From Fimbriiglobus sp. (GTDB lineage: Bacteria; Planctomycetota; Planctomycetia; Gemmatales; Gemmataceae): a stretch of DNA of 58,428 bases. The stretch lies in NCBI GenBank assembly GCA_022841795.1, contig JALHQU010000021.1, positions 1 through 58,428 of the forward strand. The letters run 5' to 3'. This document shows positions 41,039-49,500 of this stretch, piece by piece. Numbering within the stretch: position 1 is the first letter of the stretch; every line of letters starts with the position of its first letter. Position numbers and translations under genes: made by a program. The notes under the pieces were generated by a model. The model was given only the letters and a program-made list of their open reading frames with translations, did no database searches and was not told where the DNA came from.

Positions 41039-42240
41039 TGCGCGTCCTCGCCCTCACCAACCTGTACCCGAACCCGTTCCAGCCGCACCGGGCGACGTTC
41101 AACCGCCACCAGTTCCGCCTGCTGAACGAGCGACACCCGGTGCGGGTCATCGCCCCGGTCGCGTGGACGGACGAGCTGAAAGCGCGGCGGGCCGGCCGGC
41201 CGCCGCTGCCGGCCGACCGGCGGGTGACGTACGACGGGCTGACCGTCGAGCACCCGTGGTACCTGTTCCCGCCCAAGGTCGGCCGCCGCTGGTACGGCCA
41301 CTTCTTCCGGGCGGCGGTCGGGCCGGCGTTCCGCCGGGCGGTCGAAGAGTTCCGCCCGGACGTGGTGTTCGCCCCGTGGGCGTACCCGGACGGGTGGGCG
41401 GCCGGGCGGCTGGTCCGCCAAGCCGGGCTGCCGGTGGTGTTGCAGTGCCACGGGTCGGACGTGTTGCTGCTCGACCAGCACCCGTCGCGGAAGCGGCGGA
41501 CGATCGAAGCCGTGACCGCGGCCGACGGGGTGGTGGCCGTCAGCCGGGACATCGCCGACCACCTGATCCGCATGGGCGTGGCGGCGGACCGCGTGCGGGT
41601 CATCATCGACGGGGTGGATCGGGCGGTGTTCCACCCCGGACCGAAGGCGGAAGCGCGGCGGGCGGTCGGCTTGCCAGACGACGGCCCGCCGGTGCTGCTG
41701 TTCATCGGCAACCTGGTGGCGGTGAAGGCGATCGACGTGCTGCTGGACGCGTGCGGGGTGCTGGACCGGGAGAACTTCGCGGTGCGGGTGGTGGTCGTCG
41801 GCGGCGGGCCGCTGCGGGCGAAGCTGGAACAGCAGGCGGCGGCCCTCGGGCTGGTCGAGCGGGTGCGGTTCACCGGCCCGCTGCCGCAGGACACCCTGCC
41901 GGACTGGTACCGCGCCGCCGACCTGTTCGTCCTACCCAGCCACTCGGAGGGGGTGCCGAACGTACTGCTGGAGGCGTCGGCGTGCGGCACCCCGTGGGTG
42001 GCCAGCCGCGTCGGGGGCATCCCGGAGATCGCCCACCTGGGGGTCAGCCGGCTGGTGCCGCCGAACACGCCGACCGAGCTGGCCGCCGCCATCCGGCAGT
42101 CGCTGTCCGCCCCGCCGCAACCCCCGCCGCCCGGCCCGAAAGCCCGCGAACAGGCGGTGGGCGAGCTGATCGAGTTCCTGACCGAAACATTGACCCGGTT
42201 CCGCCGCGGCCGACCGCACTCCGACGCCGACACCCCATGA
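41038..42240 (+). CDS. Family 4 glycosyltransferase
   Basis: This 400-residue GT-B enzyme begins MRVLALTNLYPNPFQPHRAT, typical of this GT4 subgroup. It has PVVLQCHGSDVLLLDQHPSR and AADGVVAVSRDIADHLIRMG, then VLLFIGNLVAVKAIDVLLDA and PSHSEGVPNVLLEASACGTP. The ribosome site GGAGGG lies five bases before a GTG-ATG pair (41035 and 41038); I chose the ATG. The proline-rich stretch near residue 360 (APPQPPPPGPK) is a linker before the last helix. The next gene overlaps by four bases. Confidence 0.94.
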   Translation: MRVLALTNLYPNPFQPHRATFNRHQFRLLNERHPVRVIAPVAWTDELKARRAGRPPLPADRRVTYDGLTVEHPWYLFPPKVGRRWYGHFFRAAVGPAFRRAVEEFRPDVVFAPWAYPDGWAAGRLVRQAGLPVVLQCHGSDVLLLDQHPSRKRRTIEAVTAADGVVAVSRDIADHLIRMGVAADRVRVIIDGVDRAVFHPGPKAEARRAVGLPDDGPPVLLFIGNLVAVKAIDVLLDACGVLDRENFAVRVVVVGGGPLRAKLEQQAAALGLVERVRFTGPLPQDTLPDWYRAADLFVLPSHSEGVPNVLLEASACGTPWVASRVGGIPEIAHLGVSRLVPPNTPTELAAAIRQSLSAPPQPPPPGPKAREQAVGELIEFLTETLTRFRRGRPHSDADTP

Positions 42241-43457
42241 AGATCCTGTTCGCGCACAAGCAGATCCTGTTCCCCCGCGACACCGGCGGGAAGATCCGGG
42301 TGCTGAACCTGCTCAAGCACCTGGGGCGGTGGCACGACATCACCTACGTGTCCAACCTGCGGCCGGGCGAGGAGGAACACCTGCCGGCCATGCGGGACCT
42401 CGGCCTGCGGGTGGAAACCGTGCCGGGGCAGACGTCGAAGCGGGGCGGGGTGCGGTTCTACACCGAGGCGGTGGGCAACTTCCTGTCCCGGTACCCGTTC
42501 ACCATCACCCGCAACTACGACCCGGCGGTGCGGGCGAAGATCGCCGAGCTGCTCGCCGCCGAGCCGTTCGACCTGGTCATCTGCGACACGGTGGTGATGG
42601 CCCGGCACACCCTCGGCCTGCCGGCCACCGCCAGCGTGCTGTTCCAGCACAACGTGGAGGCGCAGATCCTGAAGCGACACGCCGAGATCGCCGGCGGTTG
42701 GCTGAAGACGCGGTTCATGCGGGACCAGTGGCGGAAGATGGTGCGGTTCGAGGCCGAGTGCGGGCCGCAGTTCGACGCGGTGATCGCCGTCAGCGAGCCG
42801 GACAAGGTGCTGTTCGGGCGGGAGTACGGGTGGAAACACGCCCACGCCATCGACACGGCGGTGGACGAGGACTTCTTCGGCGACGCCCCCGGCGAGGTGC
42901 CCGACCGGGTGACGTTCCTCGGGTCGATGGACTGGATGCCGAACCAGGACGGGGTGCGGTGGTTCGCCACGAACGTGTGGCCGCGGGTGCGGGCCGCCCG
43001 GCCGGGTGCTACGTTCCACGTGGTCGGCCGCAGCCCGCCGCCGGAGGTGCGGGCGCTCGAACAGGTGCCGGGGATCAAGATTCTCGGCGGGGTGCCGGAC
43101 GTGCGACCGCACCTGGCCGAGACGGCCGCGTTCGTCGTCCCGCTGCTGGTCGGCGGCGGCACGCGGCTGAAAATCTACGAGGCGATGGCGTCCGCCCGGG
43201 CGGTGGTGAGTACGACCGTCGGCGCCGAGGGGCTGCCGGTGGTGCCGGGCGAGCACTACCTGGCGGCGGACGACCCGGCGGCGTTCGCCGACGCGGTGGT
43301 GAAGGTACTGGCGGACCAGCCGTTCCGGGATCGCGTGCGGCACGCGGCGGATCGGTTCGTGCGGCAGCGGTACGCCAGCGAGCCGGTCGCCCGCCAGTTC
43401 GAGGCGATCTGCGTGACCGCGGTGGACGCGAAGCGGCGGGTGAAGCAAGCAGTGTGA
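42237..43457 (+). CDS. Family 4-type glycosyltransferase
   Basis: This 406-residue GT-B enzyme begins MKILFAHKQILFPRDTGGKI. Further on come VICDTVVMARHTLGLP, SVLFQHNVEAQILKR and GSMDWMPNQDGVRWF, and the donor site is PLLVGGGTRLKIYEAMASAR. The gene resembles 33836 in general layout (sugar transferase of the PEP-CTERM/XrtA-associated group). It overlaps the preceding gene by four bases (ATGA). After its stop the tight gene packing ends and a repeat region follows. Confidence 0.93.
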   Translation: MKILFAHKQILFPRDTGGKIRVLNLLKHLGRWHDITYVSNLRPGEEEHLPAMRDLGLRVETVPGQTSKRGGVRFYTEAVGNFLSRYPFTITRNYDPAVRAKIAELLAAEPFDLVICDTVVMARHTLGLPATASVLFQHNVEAQILKRHAEIAGGWLKTRFMRDQWRKMVRFEAECGPQFDAVIAVSEPDKVLFGREYGWKHAHAIDTAVDEDFFGDAPGEVPDRVTFLGSMDWMPNQDGVRWFATNVWPRVRAARPGATFHVVGRSPPPEVRALEQVPGIKILGGVPDVRPHLAETAAFVVPLLVGGGTRLKIYEAMASARAVVSTTVGAEGLPVVPGEHYLAADDPAAFADAVVKVLADQPFRDRVRHAADRFVRQRYASEPVARQFEAICVTAVDAKRRVKQAV

Positions 43458-43459
43458 GC

Positions 43460-43529
43460 GCGAAGCCGCTAGCGGCTTCGCCGACGCGGAGCGTCGCCCC
43501 CTGGCGTTCCCACGCAGAGCGTGGGAACG
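43460..43529. repeat. Two hairpins: GCGAAGCC palindrome and CGTTCCCACGC repeat
   Basis: 43460-43481 is a perfect 22-base palindrome centred on CTAG. 43505-43514 pairs with 43520-43529 (CGTTCCCACG/CGTGGGAACG, loop CAGAG), a repeat wording I know from many bacterial genomes. They interrupt an otherwise close-packed operon, 12 bases before the dehydrogenase start. Confidence 0.8.
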
Positions 43530-43540
43530 AGAGAAACATC

Positions 43541-44821
43541 ATGTCGCACAACGTGGCGGTGTTCGGGGTCGGGTACGTCGGGGCGGTCACGGCCGCCTGC
43601 CTGGCGCAGGACGGGCACCGGGTGGTCGGCGTCGACGTGGACGCCGGCAAGGTGGCCGAGGTGAACGCCGGCCAGTCGCCGGTGAGCGAACCCGGTCTGG
43701 ACGACCTGCTGAAAGCCCAGGTGCAGGCTGGGCGGCTGCGGGCCACCACCGACGCGGTCGAGGCGGTGAACACCACCGACATCGCGATGGTGGCGGTGGG
43801 CACGCCGTCGGCGGACGACGGCAGCGTGACCGTCGGCGGGGTGGAGGGCGTGGTCCGGGCCATCGGCAAAGCGGTGAAGGCGAGCGGCAAGCGGTACACG
43901 GTGGTGGTGCGGTCCACCCTGCTGCCCGGCCTCCTGGAGGAGCGGCTGCGGCCCATCCTGGAAGAGGAGGCGGGGCGGGCGTGCGGGGACGGGCTGGTGC
44001 TGTGCAACAACCCCGAGTTCCTGCGGGAGGGGTCGGCGGTGAAGGACTACTACCAGCCGCCGTACGTGCTGGTCGGGGCGGACACCCCGGACCACGCCGC
44101 CCCGGTGCTCGCCCTGTACGACCGCGTCGAGGGGGAGAAGCTGACCACCGACACCCGCACCGCCTCGCTGGTCAAGTACACCTGTAACGCCTACCACGCG
44201 ATCAAGGTGGCGTTCGCCAACGAGGTGGGCAGCCTGGCGCGGGCGTTCGGGGCGGACGGGCACGGGGTGATGGACCTGGTGTGCAAGGACCGCAAGCTGA
44301 ACGTGTCCGCCGCGTACCTGCGGCCGGGGTTCGCGTTCGGCGGGTCGTGCCTGCCGAAAGACCTGCGGGCGCTCACCCGGTTCGCCGAACAGCAGGCCCT
44401 GCGGACGCCGCTGCTGGCGTCCGCCCTGCCGTCGAACGAGGCGCACCTGAAGCGGGCGCTGAAGCGGATCCGCGACACCGGCGAGCGGCGGATCGGGCTG
44501 GTCGGGCTGAGCTTCAAGGCGGGCACCGACGACCTGCGGGAAAGCCCGATGGTGGACCTGGTCGAGACCCTGCTCGGGTCCGGGTGCGAGGTGAAGATCT
44601 ACGACCCGAACGTGATGCTCAGCCGGCTGCGGGGGCGGAACCTGGCGTACGTGGACCGGCACCTGCCGCACCTGGCCAGCCTGCTCGTGCCGCAGCCGCC
44701 GATGCTCTTACAGCACGCCGCCCTGCTGGTGCTGTGCTCGGACGTGGCGAACGAGTTCGACTGGCGGGGGCAGTTCCGCGGCCCGGTGATCGACCTGCGG
44801 GCGGACCTCGCCCGCCCGTGA
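43541..44821 (+). CDS. Nucleotide-sugar 6-dehydrogenase (GDP-mannose/UDP-glucose type)
   Basis: This 426-residue enzyme oxidises a nucleotide hexose to its uronic acid with two NAD. The Rossmann start is NVAVFGVGYVGAVTAACLAQ. Then come MVAVGTPSADDGSVTVG, VVVRSTLLPGLLEERLRPI and NPEFLREGSAVKDYYQPPYV. The last block is close to GDP-mannose dehydrogenases such as AlgD. The catalytic cysteine lies in FAFGGSCLPKDLRAL, and the C-terminal domain has GLSFKAGTDDLRESPMVDLV. AlgD-like features make GDP-mannuronate likely, but UDP-glucuronate is not excluded. A uronic acid would give an acidic polymer. ATG 43541 comes after two repeat hairpins. Confidence 0.94.
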   Translation: MSHNVAVFGVGYVGAVTAACLAQDGHRVVGVDVDAGKVAEVNAGQSPVSEPGLDDLLKAQVQAGRLRATTDAVEAVNTTDIAMVAVGTPSADDGSVTVGGVEGVVRAIGKAVKASGKRYTVVVRSTLLPGLLEERLRPILEEEAGRACGDGLVLCNNPEFLREGSAVKDYYQPPYVLVGADTPDHAAPVLALYDRVEGEKLTTDTRTASLVKYTCNAYHAIKVAFANEVGSLARAFGADGHGVMDLVCKDRKLNVSAAYLRPGFAFGGSCLPKDLRALTRFAEQQALRTPLLASALPSNEAHLKRALKRIRDTGERRIGLVGLSFKAGTDDLRESPMVDLVETLLGSGCEVKIYDPNVMLSRLRGRNLAYVDRHLPHLASLLVPQPPMLLQHAALLVLCSDVANEFDWRGQFRGPVIDLRADLARP

Positions 44822-44835
44822 CCCCAGGAGCCGCC

Positions 44836-46167
44836 ATGTCGTTTCGGACCGCCCTGAAGGAATGGACGTACCGGGCCAAAGACTTCGCCCAGCACTCCGC
44901 CGCCGCCGCGGCGGTGTCGGGGTGGGTGCAGGCCGGCCGCGGGGCGGTCAGCCGGTCGGCCGCCGGGCGGCTGCGGCGGTACACCCGCGCGTACGCTAAA
45001 ACCGAATCGACCCTCCTCCGCGGCGCCCTCGCCCCCCGCATCCAGCGGTTGCTGGCGGACGACACCGCCGGGGCGCTATCCGAACACCCCAAATACGCCG
45101 GCGTCGCCGCCGCCCCGCAGCTCAACCGCGGCATCGTGCTGAAAGCGCCGGGGCCGAACGGCGAGCGGGGGGTGATCCACCTGACGCCCGAGTACAACTG
45201 GATGCGGTTCCTGGCGACCGGGACCGGGCCGGCGGACCTGGGCGAGCGGTTCACCTTCTGGCTGACGGTGAGCTGGTCGCCGGCCGACTACCACCTGCTC
45301 GGCCTGATGGCGTCCCGCCTACCGGGCACCCTGTTCGTGTCCCCCGGCAACCGCCGCGAGATGGCGAAGCTGGAGGCGTTCCACCCCCGCGTCCGCTGCC
45401 TGCCGCTGATCGCCAGCGACTGGATCCACCCCGACCTGTTCCGCCCGAAGCCGAAGGCCGACCGCCAGACCGACCTGCTGATGGTGGCCAACTGGGCGCC
45501 GTTCAAGCGGCACTGGCACCTCTTCGCCGCCCTCCGCCACCTGCCGGCCGGCCTGCGGGTGACCATGATCGGCCAGCCGGACGAGTCGTTCACCCTCGAC
45601 CGCATCCGCCGGCAGATGCGGGAGGCGGGCGTCCGCCAGGACGTGCGGTTCCTGCAGAACCTGGGGGTGCGGGAGGTGTACGACCAGTTGTGCGACAGCC
45701 GGGCTTCGGTCATCTTCTCCCGCCGCGAGGGAGCGTGCGTGGTGGTGGTCGAATCCCTGTTCGCCGACACCCCGGTCGGCCTGCTCCGCGGCGCCCGCAT
45801 CGGGTCGGCGGACTACATCAACGACCGCACCGGCGTATTCCTCGGCGGCGGCCGGCGGGCCGGGGCGGACCTGGCCCGGTTCCTGGACGCGGCCGACACG
45901 TACCAGCCGCGGGCCTGGGCGGTCGAGCACCTCTCCTGCCACCGCTCGATCGCCACGGCCAACGCCGCCCTCCGGGATCACGAACTGCAGCAGGGCCGCC
46001 CGTGGACGGCTGACCTGACGCCGTTCTGCTGGCTGCCCAACCCGACATACCTGCGGCCGGACGACCGGGCCGCCCTGCTCCCGACCTACCAGGAACTGGA
46101 GTCGCGGTACCCGACGGCGTTCGGCCCGGGCTTCATTCCGGGGGCCTTGGACGGGACCGGCGACTGA
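44836..46167 (+). CDS. Glycosyltransferase, family 4/1-like
   Basis: This 443-residue protein has a basic helical N-terminus with KEWTYRAKDFAQHSAAAA. It has a GT-B fold further on: LFVSPGNRREMAKLEAF, TDLLMVANWAPFKRHWHLFA, LRVTMIGQPDESFTLDRIRR and the donor site SRREGACVVVVESLFADTPV. The C-terminal 70 residues (HRSIATANAALRDHELQQGR) are distinct from the other GT4 proteins in the window. It starts 14 bases after the dehydrogenase stop, with AGGAG seven bases upstream, and is the last gene in the close-packed series. Confidence 0.88.
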   Translation: MSFRTALKEWTYRAKDFAQHSAAAAAVSGWVQAGRGAVSRSAAGRLRRYTRAYAKTESTLLRGALAPRIQRLLADDTAGALSEHPKYAGVAAAPQLNRGIVLKAPGPNGERGVIHLTPEYNWMRFLATGTGPADLGERFTFWLTVSWSPADYHLLGLMASRLPGTLFVSPGNRREMAKLEAFHPRVRCLPLIASDWIHPDLFRPKPKADRQTDLLMVANWAPFKRHWHLFAALRHLPAGLRVTMIGQPDESFTLDRIRRQMREAGVRQDVRFLQNLGVREVYDQLCDSRASVIFSRREGACVVVVESLFADTPVGLLRGARIGSADYINDRTGVFLGGGRRAGADLARFLDAADTYQPRAWAVEHLSCHRSIATANAALRDHELQQGRPWTADLTPFCWLPNPTYLRPDDRAALLPTYQELESRYPTAFGPGFIPGALDGTGD

Positions 46168-46173
46168 CCGCTG

Positions 46174-46188
46174 ACCGGCTCGGCTGGT
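46174..46188 (+). terminator. Possible terminator of the exopolysaccharide operon
   Basis: ACCGGC/GCTGGT stem of six bases, with one G-T pair, and a TCG loop, just behind the last glycosyltransferase gene. There is no T-run, so the call is weak. Confidence 0.3.
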
Positions 46189-46232
46189 CGGCGGGCTGAC
46201 CCAGGATCAGGTCACATTTAAGCTGAAAACCG

Positions 46233-46261
46233 TTGAACGCCGATCCGGCCGTCGGTATACT
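46233..46261 (+). promoter_or_regulatory. Sigma70 promoter before the first VPxP-tailed protein
   Basis: TTGAAC (46233-46238), a 17-base spacer and TATACT (46256-46261), the best-spaced promoter pair in the window. Transcription near 46268 would give a leader of about 220 bases. That leader holds a hairpin (46417-46423 with 46428-46434, CTCAGTT/AACTGAG) and a CGGGGCG/CGCCCCG stem. The rest of the gap 46168-46491 shows no gene. Confidence 0.5.
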
Positions 46262-46491
46262 TCACCTCGGATAGTGTGGGAAACTTGATCCGGTAGCCGA
46301 ATTACCCCCTCTTCGGTCGGAACTTCCAACCTCATCCCTGCGTCGGTAATTTGTGCGTCCGTCACGAATTTCGCCCGGTGAGATAACCCGGCGGTTCGTG
46401 TATTCGGAGGTGTCGCCTCAGTTGTGGAACTGAGTCGGCAGAACCCAACTGTCGGGGCGACCCGCCCCGGCTCACCACGCCCAGGTGACTT

Positions 46492-47370
46492 ATGAATTGG
46501 CTGATGAAGGGTTGGATCGTCGCCCTCGCCGTGGCGGCGGGATCGACCGCCCAGGCCGGGATGCTGTTCGACGCCACGTTCAAAGGGGTGAACCCGAGCG
46601 AGAGCGGCAACTTCAAGTACTACGCGCGGAGTAACACCTCCACCACCAGCAGCGCCGGCCGCATGAACTGGCTCGGGTCGAACTCCCCGAACCCGCTGCC
46701 GACCAACTTCGCGGCGTTCCGCAACCTGAACGGCAAGTCGGGGAACTATTTCATCTCGTTCTGCATCGAGGTGACGCAGAGCGTGGCGAACAACGCCACC
46801 TACGGGATTGAGACCAAGCAGCTGAAGGACCTGCCCACCTCCGGCTCGCCGTCGCCCATGCAGGCGGCCAAGGCGAACGACATCGCCCAGTTCTGGGGCA
46901 AGTGGAAGACGCAGATCGCCGGTCTGGAAGCCGGCACGGGGATGACCGTCGGGTCGGTCAACTACACCGCGGCCGAACTGGCCTCGGCCGTCCAGATGTC
47001 CATCTGGGAAATCGTGTACGAGGCGGACAGCACCGCCTACAACGTGTACACCGAAGGCGGCAGCGCCAGCGGACAGGGGTTCTGGGTGCAGAACGAGCCG
47101 GGCGGCAACAGCTCGCGAGACCTGGCGAACTACCTGCTCGGCAACACCGACTTCACGAACGGCGCGCTGGCCAACGTGGTCGGCCTGAAAGTCGGCTCCA
47201 TCAACCAGGACCAGGTGACGATCATCGGCGACGGCTGGGTGGTCAAGCCGGACGGGCTGATCGAGGCGGTGCCGGTGCCGCCGGCGGTGGTGTTGGTGGC
47301 CGCCGGCATCGCGTCCGGCCTGTTCCTGCGGCGGCGGATCGCCGGCCAGCAGACCGCGGTCGTGGCGTAA
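46492..47370 (+). CDS. Exported surface protein with VPxP-type C-terminal sorting signal
   Basis: This 292-residue protein has a signal peptide (MKGWIVALAVAAGSTAQA) and a Ser/Thr/Asn-rich, less GC-coded mature part, with IWEIVYEADSTAYNVY and VGLKVGSINQDQVTIIGDGW. The C-terminus is a tripartite sorting signal: AVPVPP, then AVVLVAAGIASGLFL and then RRR, ending AGQQTAVVA. This resembles PEP-CTERM domains but has VPVPP in place of the PEP motif, and a longer tail after the arginines. It is a likely substrate of the exosortase at 23901. A strong terminator hairpin follows, and it has its own promoter. Confidence 0.85.
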   Translation: MNWLMKGWIVALAVAAGSTAQAGMLFDATFKGVNPSESGNFKYYARSNTSTTSSAGRMNWLGSNSPNPLPTNFAAFRNLNGKSGNYFISFCIEVTQSVANNATYGIETKQLKDLPTSGSPSPMQAAKANDIAQFWGKWKTQIAGLEAGTGMTVGSVNYTAAELASAVQMSIWEIVYEADSTAYNVYTEGGSASGQGFWVQNEPGGNSSRDLANYLLGNTDFTNGALANVVGLKVGSINQDQVTIIGDGWVVKPDGLIEAVPVPPAVVLVAAGIASGLFLRRRIAGQQTAVVA

Positions 47371-47382
47371 CGAGGCGAGCGG

Positions 47383-47434
47383 AAACGACCCCGCCCCGGA
47401 TCACGCGAAGGTGTGGTCCGGGGCGGGGTCGTTT
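47383..47434 (+). terminator. Strong hairpin terminator
   Basis: A perfect 18-base stem (AAACGACCCCGCCCCGGA with its complement) and 16-base loop, ending in GTTTG. It is 13 bases behind the VPxP-protein stop codon. Confidence 0.8.
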
Positions 47435-47478
47435 GCTAGAGCGATCGGAGACCGCTTTCCCCACCCCGGCCCGCCGCC

Positions 47479-48018
47479 ATGCTCCGCACCGCCCGCCTCA
47501 TCCTGTCCGACCTACGGGCGAAGGCCGAGTGGTGCTACGAGTCCGGCCGCTGGCCGGCGGTGGTCAAGGTGCTGCTCACCGACGGCACCCCGGCGATGAT
47601 CTGGTACCGGCTGATGCAAGGGGCACGGCGGTGGCGGCTGGCCCCGCTGGAGATGCTGTTCAACCGCTGCAACACCATCTTTTGTGGGTGCATCATCGGT
47701 CGCGGGGCGGAGTTCGGGCCGGGGTTCGTACTCATCCACAGCATCGGTGTGGTGATCAACGGCACCGTCCGCGGCGGGGCAGGGGTGAAGCTCGAACACC
47801 AGGTGACGATCGGGGCGGAGAAGCGGCAATCGCCGGTGCTCGGCGACGGCGTGTTCGTGGGGGCGGGGGCGAAGATCATCGGCCCGGTGACGATCGGTGC
47901 GGGGGCGAAGATCGGCGCTAACGCTGTGGTGGTCAAGGACGTTCCGTCACACGCCACGGTGGTCGGTATCCCCCCGGCCCAGGTGGTCAAGATTCCGACA
48001 CACGAAGAAATTGAGTAG
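47479..48018 (+). CDS. Serine acetyltransferase-like hexapeptide O-acetyltransferase
   Basis: This 179-residue protein has an alpha-helical N-terminus (LSDLRAKAEWCYESGRWPAV) and a left-handed beta-helix: IIGRGAEFGPGFVLIHSIGV, VKLEHQVTIGAEK, GDGVFVGAGAKIIGPV and IGANAVVVKDVPSHATVVGI. The catalytic His of CysE-type enzymes probably is His in VLIHSIG. The N-terminal domain is shorter than in true CysE (about 270 residues). Enzymes of this shape in polysaccharide loci usually acetylate sugars. It is separated from the preceding gene by a terminator, so it may have its own promoter, which is not visible. Confidence 0.85.
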   Translation: MLRTARLILSDLRAKAEWCYESGRWPAVVKVLLTDGTPAMIWYRLMQGARRWRLAPLEMLFNRCNTIFCGCIIGRGAEFGPGFVLIHSIGVVINGTVRGGAGVKLEHQVTIGAEKRQSPVLGDGVFVGAGAKIIGPVTIGAGAKIGANAVVVKDVPSHATVVGIPPAQVVKIPTHEEIE

Positions 48019-48044
48019 ACGGCGGAAAAATCGACACCACCCCG

Positions 48045-48073
48045 TTGACAGGGGACACGCGCACCTGTAAATT
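48045..48073 (+). promoter_or_regulatory. Sigma70-type promoter before the GT2/deacetylase pair
   Basis: TTGACA (48045-48050), a 17-base spacer and TAAATT (48068-48073). The -35 is perfect, the -10 matches four of six bases. Leader about 185 bases. A second, weaker candidate (TTGTTG 48168-48173, 16 bases, CATAAT 48190-48195) is closer to the gene and would give a leader of about 65 bases. Confidence 0.5.
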
Positions 48074-48264
48074 CTTAAACAACACTGCGTCCTCCTCCGC
48101 GGCCTACCCCGCCGCAAACGCAGATCTCACCCCCCGCATGACGCCCGCATGCGACCCGGTGTGAGAGTTGTTGACGTGCGGGTTCCTGCCATAATTTCGC
48201 CGGTGGCCCATCCTCTCTGGGTTCCGGTTTAGCCAAACGTAGGCCTCTGCGCCCAGGGGTGCCG

Positions 48265-49500
48265 ATGTTTGCTGACGTGCCGGCCAATTATTGGCCATTC
48301 GCCCTGATCGTCACCTGTCTCTTTTTGGTGGCGTTCGCCTACCTGATCTACCCAGGCCTGATCTGGGTGTCGGCGAAGCTGTTCGGCCGCCCGGCGGACG
48401 CGCCGGCGGTGCCCGACGCCGACCTGCCGTTCGTGTCCCTCCTCATCGCCGCGTACAACGAAGAACGGGACATCGCCGACCGGCTGGACAACGCGCTCGC
48501 CCTCGACTACCCGGCGGATCGGTATGTGGTGGTGATCGCGTCCGACGGCAGCACCGACGACACGGCCGCCATCGTCGCCGGGTACGCCGACCGGCACCCC
48601 GGCCGCGTCCGCCTGCTGGACTACGCCGAGAACCGCGGCAAGGCGACCGTGCTGAACGACGCGGTGCCGGAGCTGCGGGGGTCGGTCGTCGCCCTGTCCG
48701 ACGCCAACTCGGCCATGCGGCCGGACGCCCTCCGCCGGCTGGCCGCCTGGTTCGCCCACCCGGACGTGGGGGTGGTGTGCGGCCGGCTGGTGCTCACCGA
48801 CCCGACCACCGGCGACAACGTGGACAGCGTGTACTGGAAGTACGAGACGTTCTTGAAGAAGTGCGAGAGCCGTCTGGGGGCGCTGCTCGGGTCGAACGGG
48901 GCCATCTACGCCATCCGCACGGAACTGTTCCCGGCCGTGCCGGACGGCACCATCATCGACGACTTCTACATCCCGCTGGCGGCCAAGCGGCGGTCCGGCT
49001 GCCGCATCGTGTATGACACCCGCGCCGTCGCCTGCGAGGAGACCGCCCCGACCATGCGGGACGAGTTCAAGCGCCGCTCCCGCATCGGCGCCGGCGGGTT
49101 CCAGAGCATCGGCCTGCTGTTCCCGCTGCTGGCGTTCTGGAAGCACGGGTGGGTGTCGGTCGCCTTCCTGTGCCACAAGGTGCTCCGCTGGGTCGGCCCG
49201 TTCCTGCTGCTCACCGCCCTGGCCGCCAACACGCTGGTGCTGGACGACACAGCCGGGCAGGCCCTGATGCTCGCCCAGTTGGGCGGGTACGCCCTGGCCC
49301 TGGTCGGGCGGTGGCTGCCGGCCAAGCCGAAGCCGCTGAAGTTCCTCCGCCTGCCGGCCATGTTCGTGTCCATGAACGCCGCCCTGTTCGTAGGTTTCTT
49401 CAAGTGGCTGTTCCGCGCCCAGTCCGGGGCGTGGGCGCGGACCCAGCGGACCGGCGAACAGCCGGCCCTGCCCCTGGCCGAGCAACAGGTGACGGCGTGA
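48265..49500 (+). CDS. Membrane glycosyltransferase family 2 (processive-synthase-like)
   Basis: This 411-residue protein has an N-terminal membrane segment (FALIVTCLFLVAFAYLIYPG), then a GT2 core with VSLLIAAYNEERDIADRLDN, VVIASDGSTDDT, NRGKATVLNDAVPEL and SDANSAMRP. The sequence GSNGAIYAIRTELF and IIDDFYIPLAAKRRSG follow; the second holds the catalytic aspartate region. The Q-x-x-R-W box is replaced by RRSRIGAGGFQS. Three or four C-terminal membrane segments close the protein. It resembles poly-N-acetylglucosamine or hyaluronan-type synthases. I chose ATG 48265; GTG 48259 is an alternative. It overlaps the deacetylase-like gene by four bases. Confidence 0.88.
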   Translation: MFADVPANYWPFALIVTCLFLVAFAYLIYPGLIWVSAKLFGRPADAPAVPDADLPFVSLLIAAYNEERDIADRLDNALALDYPADRYVVVIASDGSTDDTAAIVAGYADRHPGRVRLLDYAENRGKATVLNDAVPELRGSVVALSDANSAMRPDALRRLAAWFAHPDVGVVCGRLVLTDPTTGDNVDSVYWKYETFLKKCESRLGALLGSNGAIYAIRTELFPAVPDGTIIDDFYIPLAAKRRSGCRIVYDTRAVACEETAPTMRDEFKRRSRIGAGGFQSIGLLFPLLAFWKHGWVSVAFLCHKVLRWVGPFLLLTALAANTLVLDDTAGQALMLAQLGGYALALVGRWLPAKPKPLKFLRLPAMFVSMNAALFVGFFKWLFRAQSGAWARTQRTGEQPALPLAEQQVTA

